From NCBI GenBank assembly GCA_963921255.3, contig CAWUEW020000001.1, forward strand, positions 744,001 through 808,000: a stretch of 64,000 nucleotides of DNA, in the 5' to 3' direction. Source of the DNA: JANSYL01 sp963921255 (GTDB lineage: Bacteria; Pseudomonadota; Alphaproteobacteria; Rhodobacterales; Rhodobacteraceae). Each line of letters begins with the position of its first letter. Position 1 is the stretch's first letter. The notes below the pieces were generated by a model that saw only the letters and a program-made list of their open reading frames with translations, had not been told where the DNA came from and made no database searches. A program made the translations under genes and the position numbers. Positions 43,459 to 52,742 of the stretch are shown here, piece after piece.

Positions 43459-44289
43459 CTAGGCGGCTGTCAGGGCCACGCCTTGGACGGTGGCCCGATG
43501 CATCAGCCGTCGGTGGCCGTAGTAGTCGTTGATCGCCACATGCCAGGTCGCGCGGTTGTCCCACATCGTGACATCCCCGGCCTGCCACCGCACGCGGGCC
43601 TGGAACTCGGGTTTCTGGGCGTGGCGGTAGAGCATCGTCAGGATGGCCTCAGACTCGTCCTTCGTCAGTCCGTCGATCCGCGTCGTGAAGGCCGGGTTCA
43701 CGTAGAGGCAGGGTTTGCCGGACAGGGGGTGTTTGATGATGATGGGATGACGGGCTTCCTGGGTTGCAGCCTGCGCGTTCTGGTAGCGTCCCGTTTCGGC
43801 CGCTTCGGTCACCGCCACGGCCGCGGCCCCAAAGGCGTGGGCTGACCCGTGGAACGCGTAGAGCCCTTTCAAAAAGCGCTGCAGTGTTTCGGACAGCCCC
43901 AGATAGGCGGCATGCATCGACGCAAAGGCCGTGTCCCCGCCAACCGGCGGCACTTCGATGGCGTGCAGGATCGAGCCCATCGCCGGCACCTGATCGTATG
44001 AATGATCCGTGTGCCAGGCCTCGCCGATGGCTTCGGTCTGGTCGGGTTCCTTCAGCACCTCCGCCAATTCGGGATGCCCGGCGACAGGACGAAAGAAGCG
44101 GTTCACGTCAATCGGCCCGAACCGGCGCGCAAAGGCGAGGTGATCGTCGGGGGTCAGGGATTGGTTGCGCACCACCACAAGACCGTAATCGGCAAAGGCC
44201 TTTTGGACGGCGTCCGCGTCTGACGCCGTCCGCAGGTCGGCGCCAAGGATCTCGGCCCCGAGGGACGCGGTTAAGGGTCGAATGTCCAT
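43459..44289 (-). CDS. TauD/TfdA-family alpha-ketoglutarate-dependent dioxygenase
   Basis: The 276-residue enzyme has the iron ligands of the family: His-x-Asp in WHTDHSY near residues 100-106 and the distal His near the C-terminus (NRATWHVAIND), with the late Arg in HRATVQG binding alpha-ketoglutarate. LVVVRNQSLTPDDHLAFARR near the N-terminus is also typical. Family members oxidise taurine, sulphonates, chlorophenoxy acids and other substrates; the substrate here is not shown. A GGAGGAG ribosome site precedes the ATG; the frame is open to 44346. Confidence 0.88.
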   Translation of the reverse strand: MDIRPLTASLGAEILGADLRTASDADAVQKAFADYGLVVVRNQSLTPDDHLAFARRFGPIDVNRFFRPVAGHPELAEVLKEPDQTEAIGEAWHTDHSYDQVPAMGSILHAIEVPPVGGDTAFASMHAAYLGLSETLQRFLKGLYAFHGSAHAFGAAAVAVTEAAETGRYQNAQAATQEARHPIIIKHPLSGKPCLYVNPAFTTRIDGLTKDESEAILTMLYRHAQKPEFQARVRWQAGDVTMWDNRATWHVAINDYYGHRRLMHRATVQGVALTAA

Positions 44290-44381
44290 CCCAATCTCCT
44301 CCCGAGACTTTTCTGCCATCGGGCGTCCCATGGGGCAATTGGGCAATTGCCCTGGGCCGCGGGCGCGTTACGTCCGGCCCC

Positions 44382-45044
44382 ATGGAACGGGCATTGATCA
44401 TCGGGGCCTCGGGCGGCATCGGCCGCGCCTTGGACACAGAACTGACGACGCGGGGGGCCGAGGTCGTCGCACTTTCGCGGTCGGCCACCGGGTTCGACGT
44501 GACAGACCCCGCCTCTGTCGGTGCTGCCATGAATGCTATCGACGGCACGTTCGATCGGATTGTGGTCGCCACCGGTATCCTCGCCCCGGACGGCGCGTCC
44601 CCCGAAAAAACGCTGGAGGCCATTGATGCCGCGCACATGGCGCACGTGTTTGCGGTGAACGCGATTGGCCCGGCGGTGATCCTGTCGCAGCTGCCCCGGC
44701 TGGTGCCGCGGGACCGTCGGTGTGTGGTCGGCGTCCTGACGGCCCGTGTCGGGTCGATCGGCGACAACAAGATGGGCGGATGGTATTCCTATCGCGCGTC
44801 GAAAGCGGCGGCGAACCAGATCACCCGGACGGCGGCCATCGAATTGGCGCGCAAACGCAAAAGGTCGATCGTCGTGGCCCTGCACCCCGGCACGGTCGCG
44901 ACGCCCTTCACCGAAAACTATCCCGCGCATAAGAAGGTCGCCGCGTCGGAGGCTGCCCAACACCTGATTGGCGTGATGGACGGACTGTCCCCGGAGCACT
45001 CCGGCCAGTTCTTCGATTGGCGGGGGGACCGGGTCGAATGGTAG
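44382..45044 (+). CDS. Short-chain dehydrogenase/reductase (SDR)
   Basis: The 220-residue protein has the SDR glycine motif GASGGIG (about residues 8-14), the central NAIGP in place of NNAG-type spacing, and the catalytic YxxxK as YRASK (about 142-146) after a Ser-rich strand. The nearest relatives that I recall are C-factor-like or CsgA-type SDRs. The substrate is unknown. The stop overlaps the start of the photolyase gene by seven bases, so both are co-transcribed. It is divergent from the dioxygenase. Confidence 0.85.
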   Translation: MERALIIGASGGIGRALDTELTTRGAEVVALSRSATGFDVTDPASVGAAMNAIDGTFDRIVVATGILAPDGASPEKTLEAIDAAHMAHVFAVNAIGPAVILSQLPRLVPRDRRCVVGVLTARVGSIGDNKMGGWYSYRASKAAANQITRTAAIELARKRKRSIVVALHPGTVATPFTENYPAHKKVAASEAAQHLIGVMDGLSPEHSGQFFDWRGDRVEW

Positions 45045-46567
45045 GGCGTTTGATCCTGATCCTCGGGGACCAACTGTCCGAGGACGTGGCCGCCCTGCGG
45101 GAGGCCGACAGATCCACGGATGTCGTCGTGATGGCCGAGGTGGCCGAAGAGGCCAGTTATGTCCCGCATCATCCCAAGAAGATCGCCTTCCTGTTCGCGG
45201 CCATGCGCAAATTCGCGGCGCGATTGGAGCAAGACGGATGGGCCGTGCGCTACACCCCGCTGGATGATCCTGACAACACCGGCTCGATCGTGGGCGAGCT
45301 GTTGCGCCGGGCGCAAGAGACCGGCGCGCAGGAGGTGCTGGCGACCGAGCCCGGGGAATGGCGCCTGATATCCGCGCTGGAAGATGTCCCGATCCCGGTT
45401 CACCAGTTTCCCGACGACCGGTTCCTCTGTTCACATGCCGAGTTCGACGCCTGGGCCGAGGGCCGCAAGGAATTGCGGATGGAGTATTTCTATCGCGAGA
45501 TGCGCCGCAAAACCGGCCTGCTGATGGAGGGGGACAAACCGGCAGGCGGCAAGTGGAATTACGACCACGACAATCGCAAGCCGGCCCCAGACCAGATCAC
45601 CTTTGACGGTCCCCTTCGGTTCGAGCCGGACCCGGTCACGCGCGGGGTTCTTGATCTGGTCGGCGCACGGTTCGGCAACAGCTTCGGCACGTTGGAGCCC
45701 TTCTGGTTCGCAACCGACCGGGCGGGGGCGGTGCAGGCGCTGGAGCATTTCGTCCAAGGCGCCTTGCCGCGCTTTGGCGATTTCCAGGACGCCATGCTGG
45801 CGAACAACCGGTTTCTCTATCACTCGGTGATTTCGATGTACCTGAACGCGGGCCTCCTGGGCTGGCAGGAGATCTGCAAAGCGGCCGCCGATGCCTATGC
45901 CGCGGGCCATGCGCCGCTGAATGCGGTGGAGGGGTTCATCCGCCAGATCATCGGATGGCGGGAATACATGCGCGGCATCTATTTCCGCGAGGGCCCGGAC
46001 TACACGACACGCAATTGGCTGGCGCATGATCGGGCGCTGCCAAGCTTTTATTGGGATGCCGAGACGGACATGCGCTGCGTCTCGAAAGCGGTCTGCCAAA
46101 CCCGGGACGAGGCCTATGCCCACCACATCCAGCGCCTCATGGTCACCGGCAATTTCGCCCTGCTGACAGGGATTGAACCCGCCCAGGTGCATGAATGGTA
46201 CCTGGCCGTCTACGCGGATGCCTATGAATGGGTGGAGGCCCCGAATGTCATCGGGATGAGCCAGTTCGCTGATGGCGGCATCGTCGGCTCGAAGCCCTAT
46301 GTGTCGGGCGGAAATTACATCAACAAGATGTCCGATTACTGCAAGGGATGTCGCTACGACGTTGGGGAAAAGACTGGGGATAAGGCCTGTCCGTTCAACT
46401 ATCTGTATTGGGCGTTCCTGCACCGCCACCGTGACCGCTTTGGCAAGAACCCAAGGATGGCGCAGATGTATCGCACTTGGATGCGCATGTCGGACGACAA
46501 GCGCGCCGCCACCTTGGACAGCGCCGAAATCTTCCTTGGCAAACTCGATGGGGGCCAACGGGTCTGA
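45038..46567 (+). CDS. phrB: FeS-type bacterial cryptochrome/(6-4) photolyase (PhrB family)
   Basis: The 509-residue protein has the N-terminal photolyase alpha/beta domain (LILILGDQLSED, about residues 4-15) and C-terminal helical FAD domain with FIRQIIGWREYMRGIY near 302-317. Four Cys residues, near 353 (SKAVC), 434, 437 (YCKGC) and 450 (KACPF), match the 4Fe-4S cluster ligands of PhrB/CryB-type proteins. Characterised members repair (6-4) photoproducts or act as light sensors, using 6,7-dimethyl-8-ribityllumazine as antenna. It overlaps the SDR gene upstream. Confidence 0.93.
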   Translation: MVGRLILILGDQLSEDVAALREADRSTDVVVMAEVAEEASYVPHHPKKIAFLFAAMRKFAARLEQDGWAVRYTPLDDPDNTGSIVGELLRRAQETGAQEVLATEPGEWRLISALEDVPIPVHQFPDDRFLCSHAEFDAWAEGRKELRMEYFYREMRRKTGLLMEGDKPAGGKWNYDHDNRKPAPDQITFDGPLRFEPDPVTRGVLDLVGARFGNSFGTLEPFWFATDRAGAVQALEHFVQGALPRFGDFQDAMLANNRFLYHSVISMYLNAGLLGWQEICKAAADAYAAGHAPLNAVEGFIRQIIGWREYMRGIYFREGPDYTTRNWLAHDRALPSFYWDAETDMRCVSKAVCQTRDEAYAHHIQRLMVTGNFALLTGIEPAQVHEWYLAVYADAYEWVEAPNVIGMSQFADGGIVGSKPYVSGGNYINKMSDYCKGCRYDVGEKTGDKACPFNYLYWAFLHRHRDRFGKNPRMAQMYRTWMRMSDDKRAATLDSAEIFLGKLDGGQRV

Positions 46568-46587
46568 CCTGTGGTAGTCTCACCGGT

Positions 46588-47016
46588 ATGGCTGAGAACA
46601 AGACCCAACCCACGTCCGCCGACGTCGCGGATTTCCTGGCTGCGGTGGACCACCCGACGCGCCGCGCCGATGGGCAGCGGCTGAACACGCTCTTTCAAGA
46701 GATCACCGGATGGCGCCCGCGCATGTGGGGGCCGTCGATCATCGGATACGGCCAATACCATTACGTGTACGACAGCGGTCGCGAGGGCGATTTCCTGGCA
46801 ACGGGTTTCAGTCCCCGCAAGGCGAACCTGTCGATCTACATCATGCCCGGGTACCAGGATTACGCCACCATTCTGGCGCGTCTTGGCAAACACAAGCTTG
46901 GCAAAGCCTGCCTCTACATCAACAAGCTCGACGATGTCGATCTGGACGTTCTGTCAGAGTTGATCCGGACTGGCCTGAGCGACTTGGGGGGCATGTATCC
47001 CGTCCGCCCAAGCTGA
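46588..47016 (+). CDS. DUF1801-domain protein
   Basis: The 142-residue protein matches the YdhG/DUF1801 pattern: an N-terminal helix (SADVADFLAAVDHPTRRADGQ), ITGWRPRMWGPSIIGYGQYHY near residues 39-59 and the FSPRKANLSIYIMPG strand. Its biochemical role is unknown; the fold is related to the iron-chaperone frataxin-like proteins in structure only. It lies 20 bases after the photolyase and is convergent with the next gene. Confidence 0.85.
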   Translation: MAENKTQPTSADVADFLAAVDHPTRRADGQRLNTLFQEITGWRPRMWGPSIIGYGQYHYVYDSGREGDFLATGFSPRKANLSIYIMPGYQDYATILARLGKHKLGKACLYINKLDDVDLDVLSELIRTGLSDLGGMYPVRPS

Positions 47017-47027
47017 TCGGGCCACGA

Positions 47028-47432
47028 TTATTCCCACCAGCGATCGACCTCGGCGATATCCGCATCCGTCCAGCCGAAATGGTGCGCGATTTCGTGGACC
47101 AGCACATGGGCCACCAACGCCCCGAGGGCCACGTTTCCGCGATCCGCCCATTCATCGAGGATCGCACGCCGAAAGAGCCAGACTGTGTCGGGCCCCATGG
47201 GCTGATCCATCACGGATTTCTCCGTCAGGGGAATGCCGTCATAAAGGCCCGTCAGCTCGTAGGGGTCGGTCATCTCCATCTCGGCCAACAGCCAGTCCGG
47301 CGGAAAATCCTCGATCCGGATCGCCAGGCCACGGGCCGCCGCCTGATAGGGGGCGGGCAAGTGGTCCAGCGTGGATTGGGCCATCTCTTCGAATGCGGCC
47401 AGATCGGGGGCTGTGGCTGTGGCAAAGCGCAT
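47028..47432 (-). CDS. Minimal zincin metallopeptidase family protein
   Basis: The 134-residue protein has the HExxH zinc motif in VLVHEIAHHFGWTD near the C-terminus, preceded by an alpha/beta domain with RIEDFPPDWLLAEMEM and LTGLYDGIPLTEKS. This corresponds to the small MMP/Zincin_1-type proteins. The substrate is not known. The start is uncertain: a GTG at 47456 in the same frame is possible, but the ATG at 47432 is preceded by GGGGG. It is convergent with the DUF1801 gene. Confidence 0.82.
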   Translation of the reverse strand: MRFATATAPDLAAFEEMAQSTLDHLPAPYQAAARGLAIRIEDFPPDWLLAEMEMTDPYELTGLYDGIPLTEKSVMDQPMGPDTVWLFRRAILDEWADRGNVALGALVAHVLVHEIAHHFGWTDADIAEVDRWWE

Positions 47433-47501
47433 GCCCCCGATATGGACAAATCGCACCCATCATGAAAGAGCATCCCCGAAATTCTCAAAAGGCTGCCCGC
47501 C

Positions 47502-48827
47502 ATGTCCGTCACCACCCGCTTTGCCCCGTCGCCCACCGGATACCTTCACGTAGGCAATCTGCGCACGGCGCTGTTCAACCACCTGATCGCCCGAAAGGCC
47601 GGCGGCACGTTCATCCTGCGCCTCGACGACACCGACCCGGAGCGGTCGAAGCCCGAGTTTGCGGATGCGATTCAGGAAGATCTGGAATGGCTCGGCATCA
47701 CGTGGGACCGGATCGAACGCCAGTCCGATCGTTTGGATCGCTACGCGGCTGCCGCTGACGACCTGCGCGCCAAAGCGCGGTTTTACGAGGCGTGGGAAAC
47801 GCCGACCGAACTGGACCTGAAGCGCAAGAAGCAGCTGAACATGGGTCAGCCCCCCGTCTATGATCGCGCGGCCCTGTCCTTGAGCGACGACGAAAAGGCG
47901 AAACTGACCGCCGAGCGCGGGGCAGGGGTCTGGCGCTTCAAGCTCAACCATGAACGCATCGAATGGACCGACGGCATCCTCGGCGATCTGTCCATCGACG
48001 CGGCCAGCGTGTCCGACCCGGTCCTGATCCGGGCGGATGGGCAGGTGCTCTATACCATTGCTTCGGTCGTGGATGACACAGACATGGGCATCACTCACGT
48101 GGTGCGCGGGTCGGACCACGTCACCAACACCGCCACGCAGATCCAGATCATGGAAGCGTTGGGCCATTCCGCGCCGAGTTTCGCCCACCACTCGCTTCTG
48201 ACAGGCCCGCAGGGTGAGGCCTTGTCCAAGCGTTTGGGCACGCTCAGCCTGCGGGATTTGCGGGACGCCGGGATCGAGCCCATGGCCTTGCTCAGCCACA
48301 TGGCCCGCATTGGCTCATCTCAGCCTGTGGAACTGGTCGCAGATCTTGATGAACTGGCGGAAGGGTTTGACCTGTCGCATTTCGGCTCGGCCCCGACCAA
48401 GTTCGACGAAGCCGACCTTGGTCCGCTGACGGCGCGGGTCCTTCAGGACCTGCCCTTGTCGGAGGTGGCAGACCAGATCGCCGGGCTCGGCGTTCCCGAT
48501 GAGATGGCCGCGACCTTCTGGGACGTCGCCCGCAAGAACATCACGACCCGGGGCGAGATGGCAGATTGGTGGGCACTGTTCCGCGATGGGGCGACACCGC
48601 TGGTGGCGGACGAAGATCGCGATTTCGTCGCGCAAGCCTTTGGACTGCTGCCCGAGCCGCCCTATTCCGACAGCACCTGGTCGGATTGGACCGGCGCGGT
48701 GAAAGAGGCAACGGGCCGCAAGGGCAAGGGTCTGTTCATGCCGCTGCGCAAAGCGGTCACCGGGCGCGAGCGGGGGCCAGAGATGGCCGATGTGATGCGC
48801 TTGTTGCAGGTGAAGCCGACCCTTTGA
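47502..48827 (+). CDS. gltX: Glutamate-tRNA ligase
   Basis: The 441-residue class I synthetase attaches glutamate to tRNA(Glu), and in organisms without GlnRS also to tRNA(Gln). The signatures are RFAPSPTGYLHVGNLRTA near residues 6-23 (HIGH box HVGN) and LSKRLGTLSL near 240 (KMSKS box). The shortened form (about 440 residues) is common in alphaproteobacteria that carry two gltX copies. The gene is monocistronic here; a MATE exporter gene follows. Confidence 0.95.
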   Translation: MSVTTRFAPSPTGYLHVGNLRTALFNHLIARKAGGTFILRLDDTDPERSKPEFADAIQEDLEWLGITWDRIERQSDRLDRYAAAADDLRAKARFYEAWETPTELDLKRKKQLNMGQPPVYDRAALSLSDDEKAKLTAERGAGVWRFKLNHERIEWTDGILGDLSIDAASVSDPVLIRADGQVLYTIASVVDDTDMGITHVVRGSDHVTNTATQIQIMEALGHSAPSFAHHSLLTGPQGEALSKRLGTLSLRDLRDAGIEPMALLSHMARIGSSQPVELVADLDELAEGFDLSHFGSAPTKFDEADLGPLTARVLQDLPLSEVADQIAGLGVPDEMAATFWDVARKNITTRGEMADWWALFRDGATPLVADEDRDFVAQAFGLLPEPPYSDSTWSDWTGAVKEATGRKGKGLFMPLRKAVTGRERGPEMADVMRLLQVKPTL

Positions 48828-48920
48828 TGTCACGACCACGGCCAAACGAGATCGCATCCTGCACACGCAGGGGTTGCGATTTCGCTGGCCATTCAACGTG
48901 ACCCGTGTCACCGGTGCAGC

Positions 48921-50312
48921 ATGGCGCAACCCAACGCAGTCTTTCTTGAGGGCAACCTCTTTCGCCACATCTCAGTGATGTCGCTCACGGCCTCGGTCGG
49001 GTTGATGGCGGTGTTCCTTGTCGACTTCATCGACATGATTTTCATTTCGATGCTCGGCAAGGAAGAACTGGCCGCCGCCGTGGGCTATGCCGGGGCGATC
49101 CTGTTTTTCACCACGTCGTTCGGCATCGGGATGGCCATTGCCGGGGGCGCCTTGGTGGCCCGCGCCTTGGGCCAGGGCGACGAAGATCTCGCGCGGCAAC
49201 GTGCCACGAACACGCTGGTGTTCGGCGTGCTCTTCGGCATCGCCTTCAGCATCACGGTCTGGCTGAACCTTCCATTCCTTGTCTCGCTCCTGGGGGCAAG
49301 CGAAGCGACGGCCGATCTTGCGGTCGGGTATCTTCAGATCATCATCCCGTCTCTGCCCCTCTTGCTGGTGGGGATGGTCGGCAGCGCGGTGCTCCGCGCC
49401 CATGGGGATGCCCGACGTGCGATGATGGCGACGATCTGGGGCGGGCTTGTCAACGCCGTTCTGGACCCGATCCTGATCTTTGGTCTCGACCTCGAACTCA
49501 CCGGCGCGGCCATGGCTTCGGTCTGTGCGCGCATCGCGATTGCGGTGACGGCGATCCTGCCTATTCTGCGCCATCACGGCGGGCTTTGCCGTCCGACATT
49601 CCCAAATCTCGCCCGCGATCTCAGCCCGATCACGGCGCTTGCCTTCCCGGCGATCCTGACGCAACTGGCGACGCCCATCGGGCAGGCCTACGTGACCCGC
49701 GCCATGGCCGAATATGGCGAGCAGGCCGTGGCCGGGATGGCCATTGTTGCCCGCCTGACACCAGTGGCCTTTGGGGTGATTTTCGCGCTCTCCGGGGCCG
49801 TTGGCCCGATCATCGGTCAGAATTTCGGTGCCAACAAACCCGACCGGGTGCGGGGCGCGTTCCGCGATGCATTGATTTTCACGGCGCTCGTGGTCGTCGG
49901 GGTCAGCTTGATTCTGTTCCTGCTGCGTGGGCCCATCGTGGCCCTGTTCCAGGCCGAGGGCATCACCCGTGACTTGGTCTTCCTGTTCTGCGGCCCGCTG
50001 GCGCTGGCGTTCTTCTTCAACGGAATGCTGTTTGTGTCGAACGCCACGTTCAACAATCTCGGCCACCCGTTCTATTCGACCTGGGTGAACTGGGGCCGCC
50101 ACACCGTGGGGACCATCCTGCCGGTGATGCTGTTCTCCAGCCTTTTTGGCGCGGCGGGCGTGCTGATCGGACAAGCGATTGGCGGGCTGGTGTTCGGGGT
50201 TATCGCGGTCTGGCTGGCGCGCCGGGTGATGACCAAGACCGAAACGCCCGAACCGGTGGAACCCTTCCAGCGCGAAGCCCGCAGCCTGCAACTGTTCCAC
50301 CACCGCCGCTAG
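48921..50312 (+). CDS. MATE-family multidrug/Na+ exporter
   Basis: The 463-residue membrane protein has 12 helices in two homologous halves, with the MATE pattern PLLLVGMVGSAVLRAHGDAR near residues 154-173 and GAVGPIIGQNFGANKPDRVR near 292-311. These transporters export drugs or metabolites in exchange for Na+ or H+. The substrate is unknown. Its stop overlaps the convergent gene by four bases. Confidence 0.92.
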   Translation: MAQPNAVFLEGNLFRHISVMSLTASVGLMAVFLVDFIDMIFISMLGKEELAAAVGYAGAILFFTTSFGIGMAIAGGALVARALGQGDEDLARQRATNTLVFGVLFGIAFSITVWLNLPFLVSLLGASEATADLAVGYLQIIIPSLPLLLVGMVGSAVLRAHGDARRAMMATIWGGLVNAVLDPILIFGLDLELTGAAMASVCARIAIAVTAILPILRHHGGLCRPTFPNLARDLSPITALAFPAILTQLATPIGQAYVTRAMAEYGEQAVAGMAIVARLTPVAFGVIFALSGAVGPIIGQNFGANKPDRVRGAFRDALIFTALVVVGVSLILFLLRGPIVALFQAEGITRDLVFLFCGPLALAFFFNGMLFVSNATFNNLGHPFYSTWVNWGRHTVGTILPVMLFSSLFGAAGVLIGQAIGGLVFGVIAVWLARRVMTKTETPEPVEPFQREARSLQLFHHRR

Positions 50313-50872
50313 GCGGCGATCCGGGTCGCATTCAGGTTGGTCAATTCCCCATCAACAAGGGCGCGTTCCGCGTCGCTCAGGGGCTGGACCCGCGGATAGC
50401 GCGGTGCCGCGCGGTCGTCGAGGATCGGCGTGTCCCACCCGGCCGTCGTTTCAAAGAACCGCAGCGCCCCGGCGTGGCCAAACTCGTGCAGATATCCCTG
50501 CACGACCGTGTCCAGATAGCTCAGCAGAATCGGGTGGGCCGCGGTGCCATCCTCATGATGCTCGGGCTTGGTGCGATAGATTTGGACATCCAACTCGGCA
50601 GCATGATCATGGTCGACCCGTCCGACGGGCAGCCGATCATAGGCCCATTCGCGGGCATCCAGCGCCGCCCAGTCCGAGCCGGGGACCGCGGCGATCAATC
50701 CTTCGATCTGTGAGCCCGGCGACTCGATGGCCGTCAGGAACGCAACTTCCCGCAATCGCGTGTGTTTCCAGGTCCGCGCCCACCCGTGCGCGACGGCGCG
50801 GGTGGCGTGTGGAAAGGAGTGCGTGCCGCGGTTCACAAGGCTGCCATAGCCGAAGAAGAAAGGGTCTTTCAT
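50309..50872 (-). CDS. Gamma-glutamylcyclotransferase-like protein
   Basis: The 187-residue protein begins FFFGYGSLVNRGTH, the nucleotide-free FGYGSL motif of gamma-glutamylcyclotransferases, and has a Glu in AREWAYDR near residue 80 that could be the catalytic acid. Members cleave gamma-glutamyl amino acids or glutathione to give 5-oxoproline. The activity here is inferred. Two in-frame ATGs (50884 and 50872) are possible; the second has TAGG just upstream and gives the common N-terminus. It is divergent from the glycine-cleavage operon. Confidence 0.75.
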   Translation of the reverse strand: MKDPFFFGYGSLVNRGTHSFPHATRAVAHGWARTWKHTRLREVAFLTAIESPGSQIEGLIAAVPGSDWAALDAREWAYDRLPVGRVDHDHAAELDVQIYRTKPEHHEDGTAAHPILLSYLDTVVQGYLHEFGHAGALRFFETTAGWDTPILDDRAAPRYPRVQPLSDAERALVDGELTNLNATRIAA

Positions 50873-50914
50873 GGGCCTAGCCATGGTCGAACCGCCGCAT
50901 CTGCGCAAGCCCTC

Positions 50915-50942
50915 TTGATCAACACAAAACACCTGATAACCT
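50915..50942 (+). promoter_or_regulatory. Probable promoter of the glycine riboswitch-gcv operon
   Basis: TTGATC at 50915-50920 and TAACCT at 50937-50942 are separated by 16 bases and would start transcription near 50949, just ahead of the first riboswitch aptamer. The fit to the sigma70 consensus is moderate. Confidence 0.5.
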
Positions 50943-50949
50943 AACGCCG

Positions 50950-51110
50950 TCTTCCAGGGAGACATGGGCGCGACGCGTCCGGGCCGAAGGAGCAACCGCC
51001 CCGGTAAACTCTCAGGCAAAAGGACCTGGCAAGCCACCGAACACTCTGGAGAGAGGCGCGGACGCGCCCGCCGAAGGGATAACGATCTCAGGCGAAAGGA
51101 CAGAGGGGGC
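50950..51110 (+). promoter_or_regulatory. Tandem glycine riboswitch
   Basis: Two glycine aptamers follow each other upstream of gcvT. The first has CGAAGGAGCAA (50985-50995) and CTCTCAGGCAAAAGGAC (51010-51026 or so); the second has CGAAGGGATAAC (51072-51083) and TCTCAGGCGAAAGGAC (from about 51087). These are the conserved cores of the class; cooperative tandem aptamers are common and turn on the glycine-cleavage operon when glycine is high. The distance to gcvT leaves room for the expression platform at 51111-51173. Confidence 0.95.
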
Positions 51111-51173
51111 ATCGCACACCGTCCGAACCGGTCGGTACAACGATGCCGGGCCAGCCCCGGAAGAAAGGGGAAC

Positions 51174-52274
51174 ATGGCCGACGCACGCAGCCTGCCGTTA
51201 GAAGACCTTCACGCCGAACTGGGTGCGAAATTCGTGCCGTTCGCGGGATGGTCCATGCCTGTCCAATACAAGGCCGGTGTGATGGCCGAACATTTGTGGT
51301 GCCGCGAGAAGGCGGGCCTGTTTGATGTCAGCCACATGGGCCAGGTTCTGATGCCGCTGGCGGCGGATGTGGCGCTGGAAGGGTTGGTGCCTGCAGACAT
51401 TCTGGGGCTGCCGACAGGGCGTCAGCGCTACGGGCTGTTCACCAACGCGGCTGGCGGCATCCTTGACGACCTGATGATTGCGCGCCGCCCGGACGATTTG
51501 TTCCTGGTGGTCAACGCCGCCCGCGCTGATCACGATATCGCCCATCTCCAGGCCCATATCGACGGGGTGCGACCGCTGTCGGACCGCGCGCTTCTGGCGT
51601 TGCAGGGCCCCATGGCCGAGGCCGCCGTCGTTGGCGTTCTGCCCTTTGCCGCCGACATGCGCTTCATGGACGTGCGCATCGCGGACTGGAACGGGGCCGA
51701 GATCTGGATCTCGCGCTCGGGCTACACCGGTGAAGATGGGTTTGAAATCTCGGTGCCAGCGGCGGCGGCGGACGGATTTGCACGCGCCCTTCTGGCGGAT
51801 GAGCGCGTCGCGCCCATCGGACTGGGTGCCCGCGACTCGCTGCGGCTCGAAGCGGGACTGCCGCTCTATGGCCAGGACCTCAGCGAAGAGGTCTCGCCCA
51901 TCGAGGCAGGGCTGACCTGGTCCATCGGCAAAGCGCGCCGCGTAGGGGGCGACCGCGCCGGGGGCTTCCCGGGTGCGGATGTCATCCTCGGACAGATGGC
52001 CGACGAGGCCCCGCGCAAACGGGTCGGCCTTGTGCCGGAAACCCGCGCACCGATGCGCGCCGGCGTAGCGCTCTACGCCGATGACACCAGCGATGCACCC
52101 ATCGGGATGGTCACCTCGGGCGGGTTCGGACCGTCTCTGGGTGGGCCGATGGCCATGGCGCTGGTCGACGCGGGGCTTGACACGACCGCTCCAATTTTTG
52201 GCGATGTACGGGGCAAACGGCTGCCGGCCCGCATCACCAAGCTGCCGTTCCATACACCCGGCTACAAACGTTAA
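51174..52274 (+). CDS. gcvT: Glycine cleavage system T protein (aminomethyltransferase)
   Basis: The 366-residue enzyme transfers the methylene group from the aminomethyl-lipoyl arm of GcvH to tetrahydrofolate. It shows FVPFAGWSMPVQYK near residues 17-30, the GLFDVSHMGQ segment near 46-55, and GYTGEDGFEI near 180-189 with the catalytic region, followed by the C-terminal barrel. AGGGG lies upstream of the ATG. The gene is directly downstream of the glycine riboswitch and starts the gcvTHP operon. Confidence 0.97.
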   Translation: MADARSLPLEDLHAELGAKFVPFAGWSMPVQYKAGVMAEHLWCREKAGLFDVSHMGQVLMPLAADVALEGLVPADILGLPTGRQRYGLFTNAAGGILDDLMIARRPDDLFLVVNAARADHDIAHLQAHIDGVRPLSDRALLALQGPMAEAAVVGVLPFAADMRFMDVRIADWNGAEIWISRSGYTGEDGFEISVPAAAADGFARALLADERVAPIGLGARDSLRLEAGLPLYGQDLSEEVSPIEAGLTWSIGKARRVGGDRAGGFPGADVILGQMADEAPRKRVGLVPETRAPMRAGVALYADDTSDAPIGMVTSGGFGPSLGGPMAMALVDAGLDTTAPIFGDVRGKRLPARITKLPFHTPGYKR

Positions 52275-52294
52275 CCGAACAGGGATCAGACCAA

Positions 52295-52657
52295 ATGAAA
52301 TATACCGAAGACCACGAATGGCTGAACGCGGATGGCGATGTCGTCACCGTCGGCATCACCGAGCACGCCGCCACCCAGTTGGGCGATGTCGTCTTTATCG
52401 AACTGCCCGAGGTGGAAACCCAGGTTGCCAAGGGCGATGAGATCGTCGTGATCGAAAGCGTCAAGGCAGCCTCGGATATCGTGGCCCCCCTCGATGGCGA
52501 GATCGTCGAGGTCAACGAAGCGCTCGTCGATACCCCGAGCATGGTCAACGACGACCCGACCGGGGCCGCGTGGTTCTTCAAGATCAAGGTCGACGATGCC
52601 AGTGCCGTCGACGCCTATATGACCGAAGACGAATACAAAGACCTGATCGGCGAATAA
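52295..52657 (+). CDS. gcvH: Glycine cleavage system H protein
   Basis: The 120-residue carrier has the lipoyl-lysine at Lys 57 in VVIESVKAASDI, the defining motif of GcvH, and the typical DHEWL start. It shuttles the aminomethyl group between GcvP, GcvT and the lipoamide dehydrogenase. It lies 20 bases after gcvT and 85 bases before gcvP. Confidence 0.98.
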   Translation: MKYTEDHEWLNADGDVVTVGITEHAATQLGDVVFIELPEVETQVAKGDEIVVIESVKAASDIVAPLDGEIVEVNEALVDTPSMVNDDPTGAAWFFKIKVDDASAVDAYMTEDEYKDLIGE

Positions 52658-52742
52658 GGGCCAAGCCCACCGCCACCGCCCCTTGGCGCGCCCGACCCGG
52701 GCCAAGGGGCGCTTTGACCCGCAGTGACAAAGGACCAGACCG

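Noticed and set aside
43310..43588. A 92-residue version of the leuA leader
   Set aside because: The first 65 residues are antisense to the dioxygenase gene and have no ribosome site; only the last 27 form a sensible leader.
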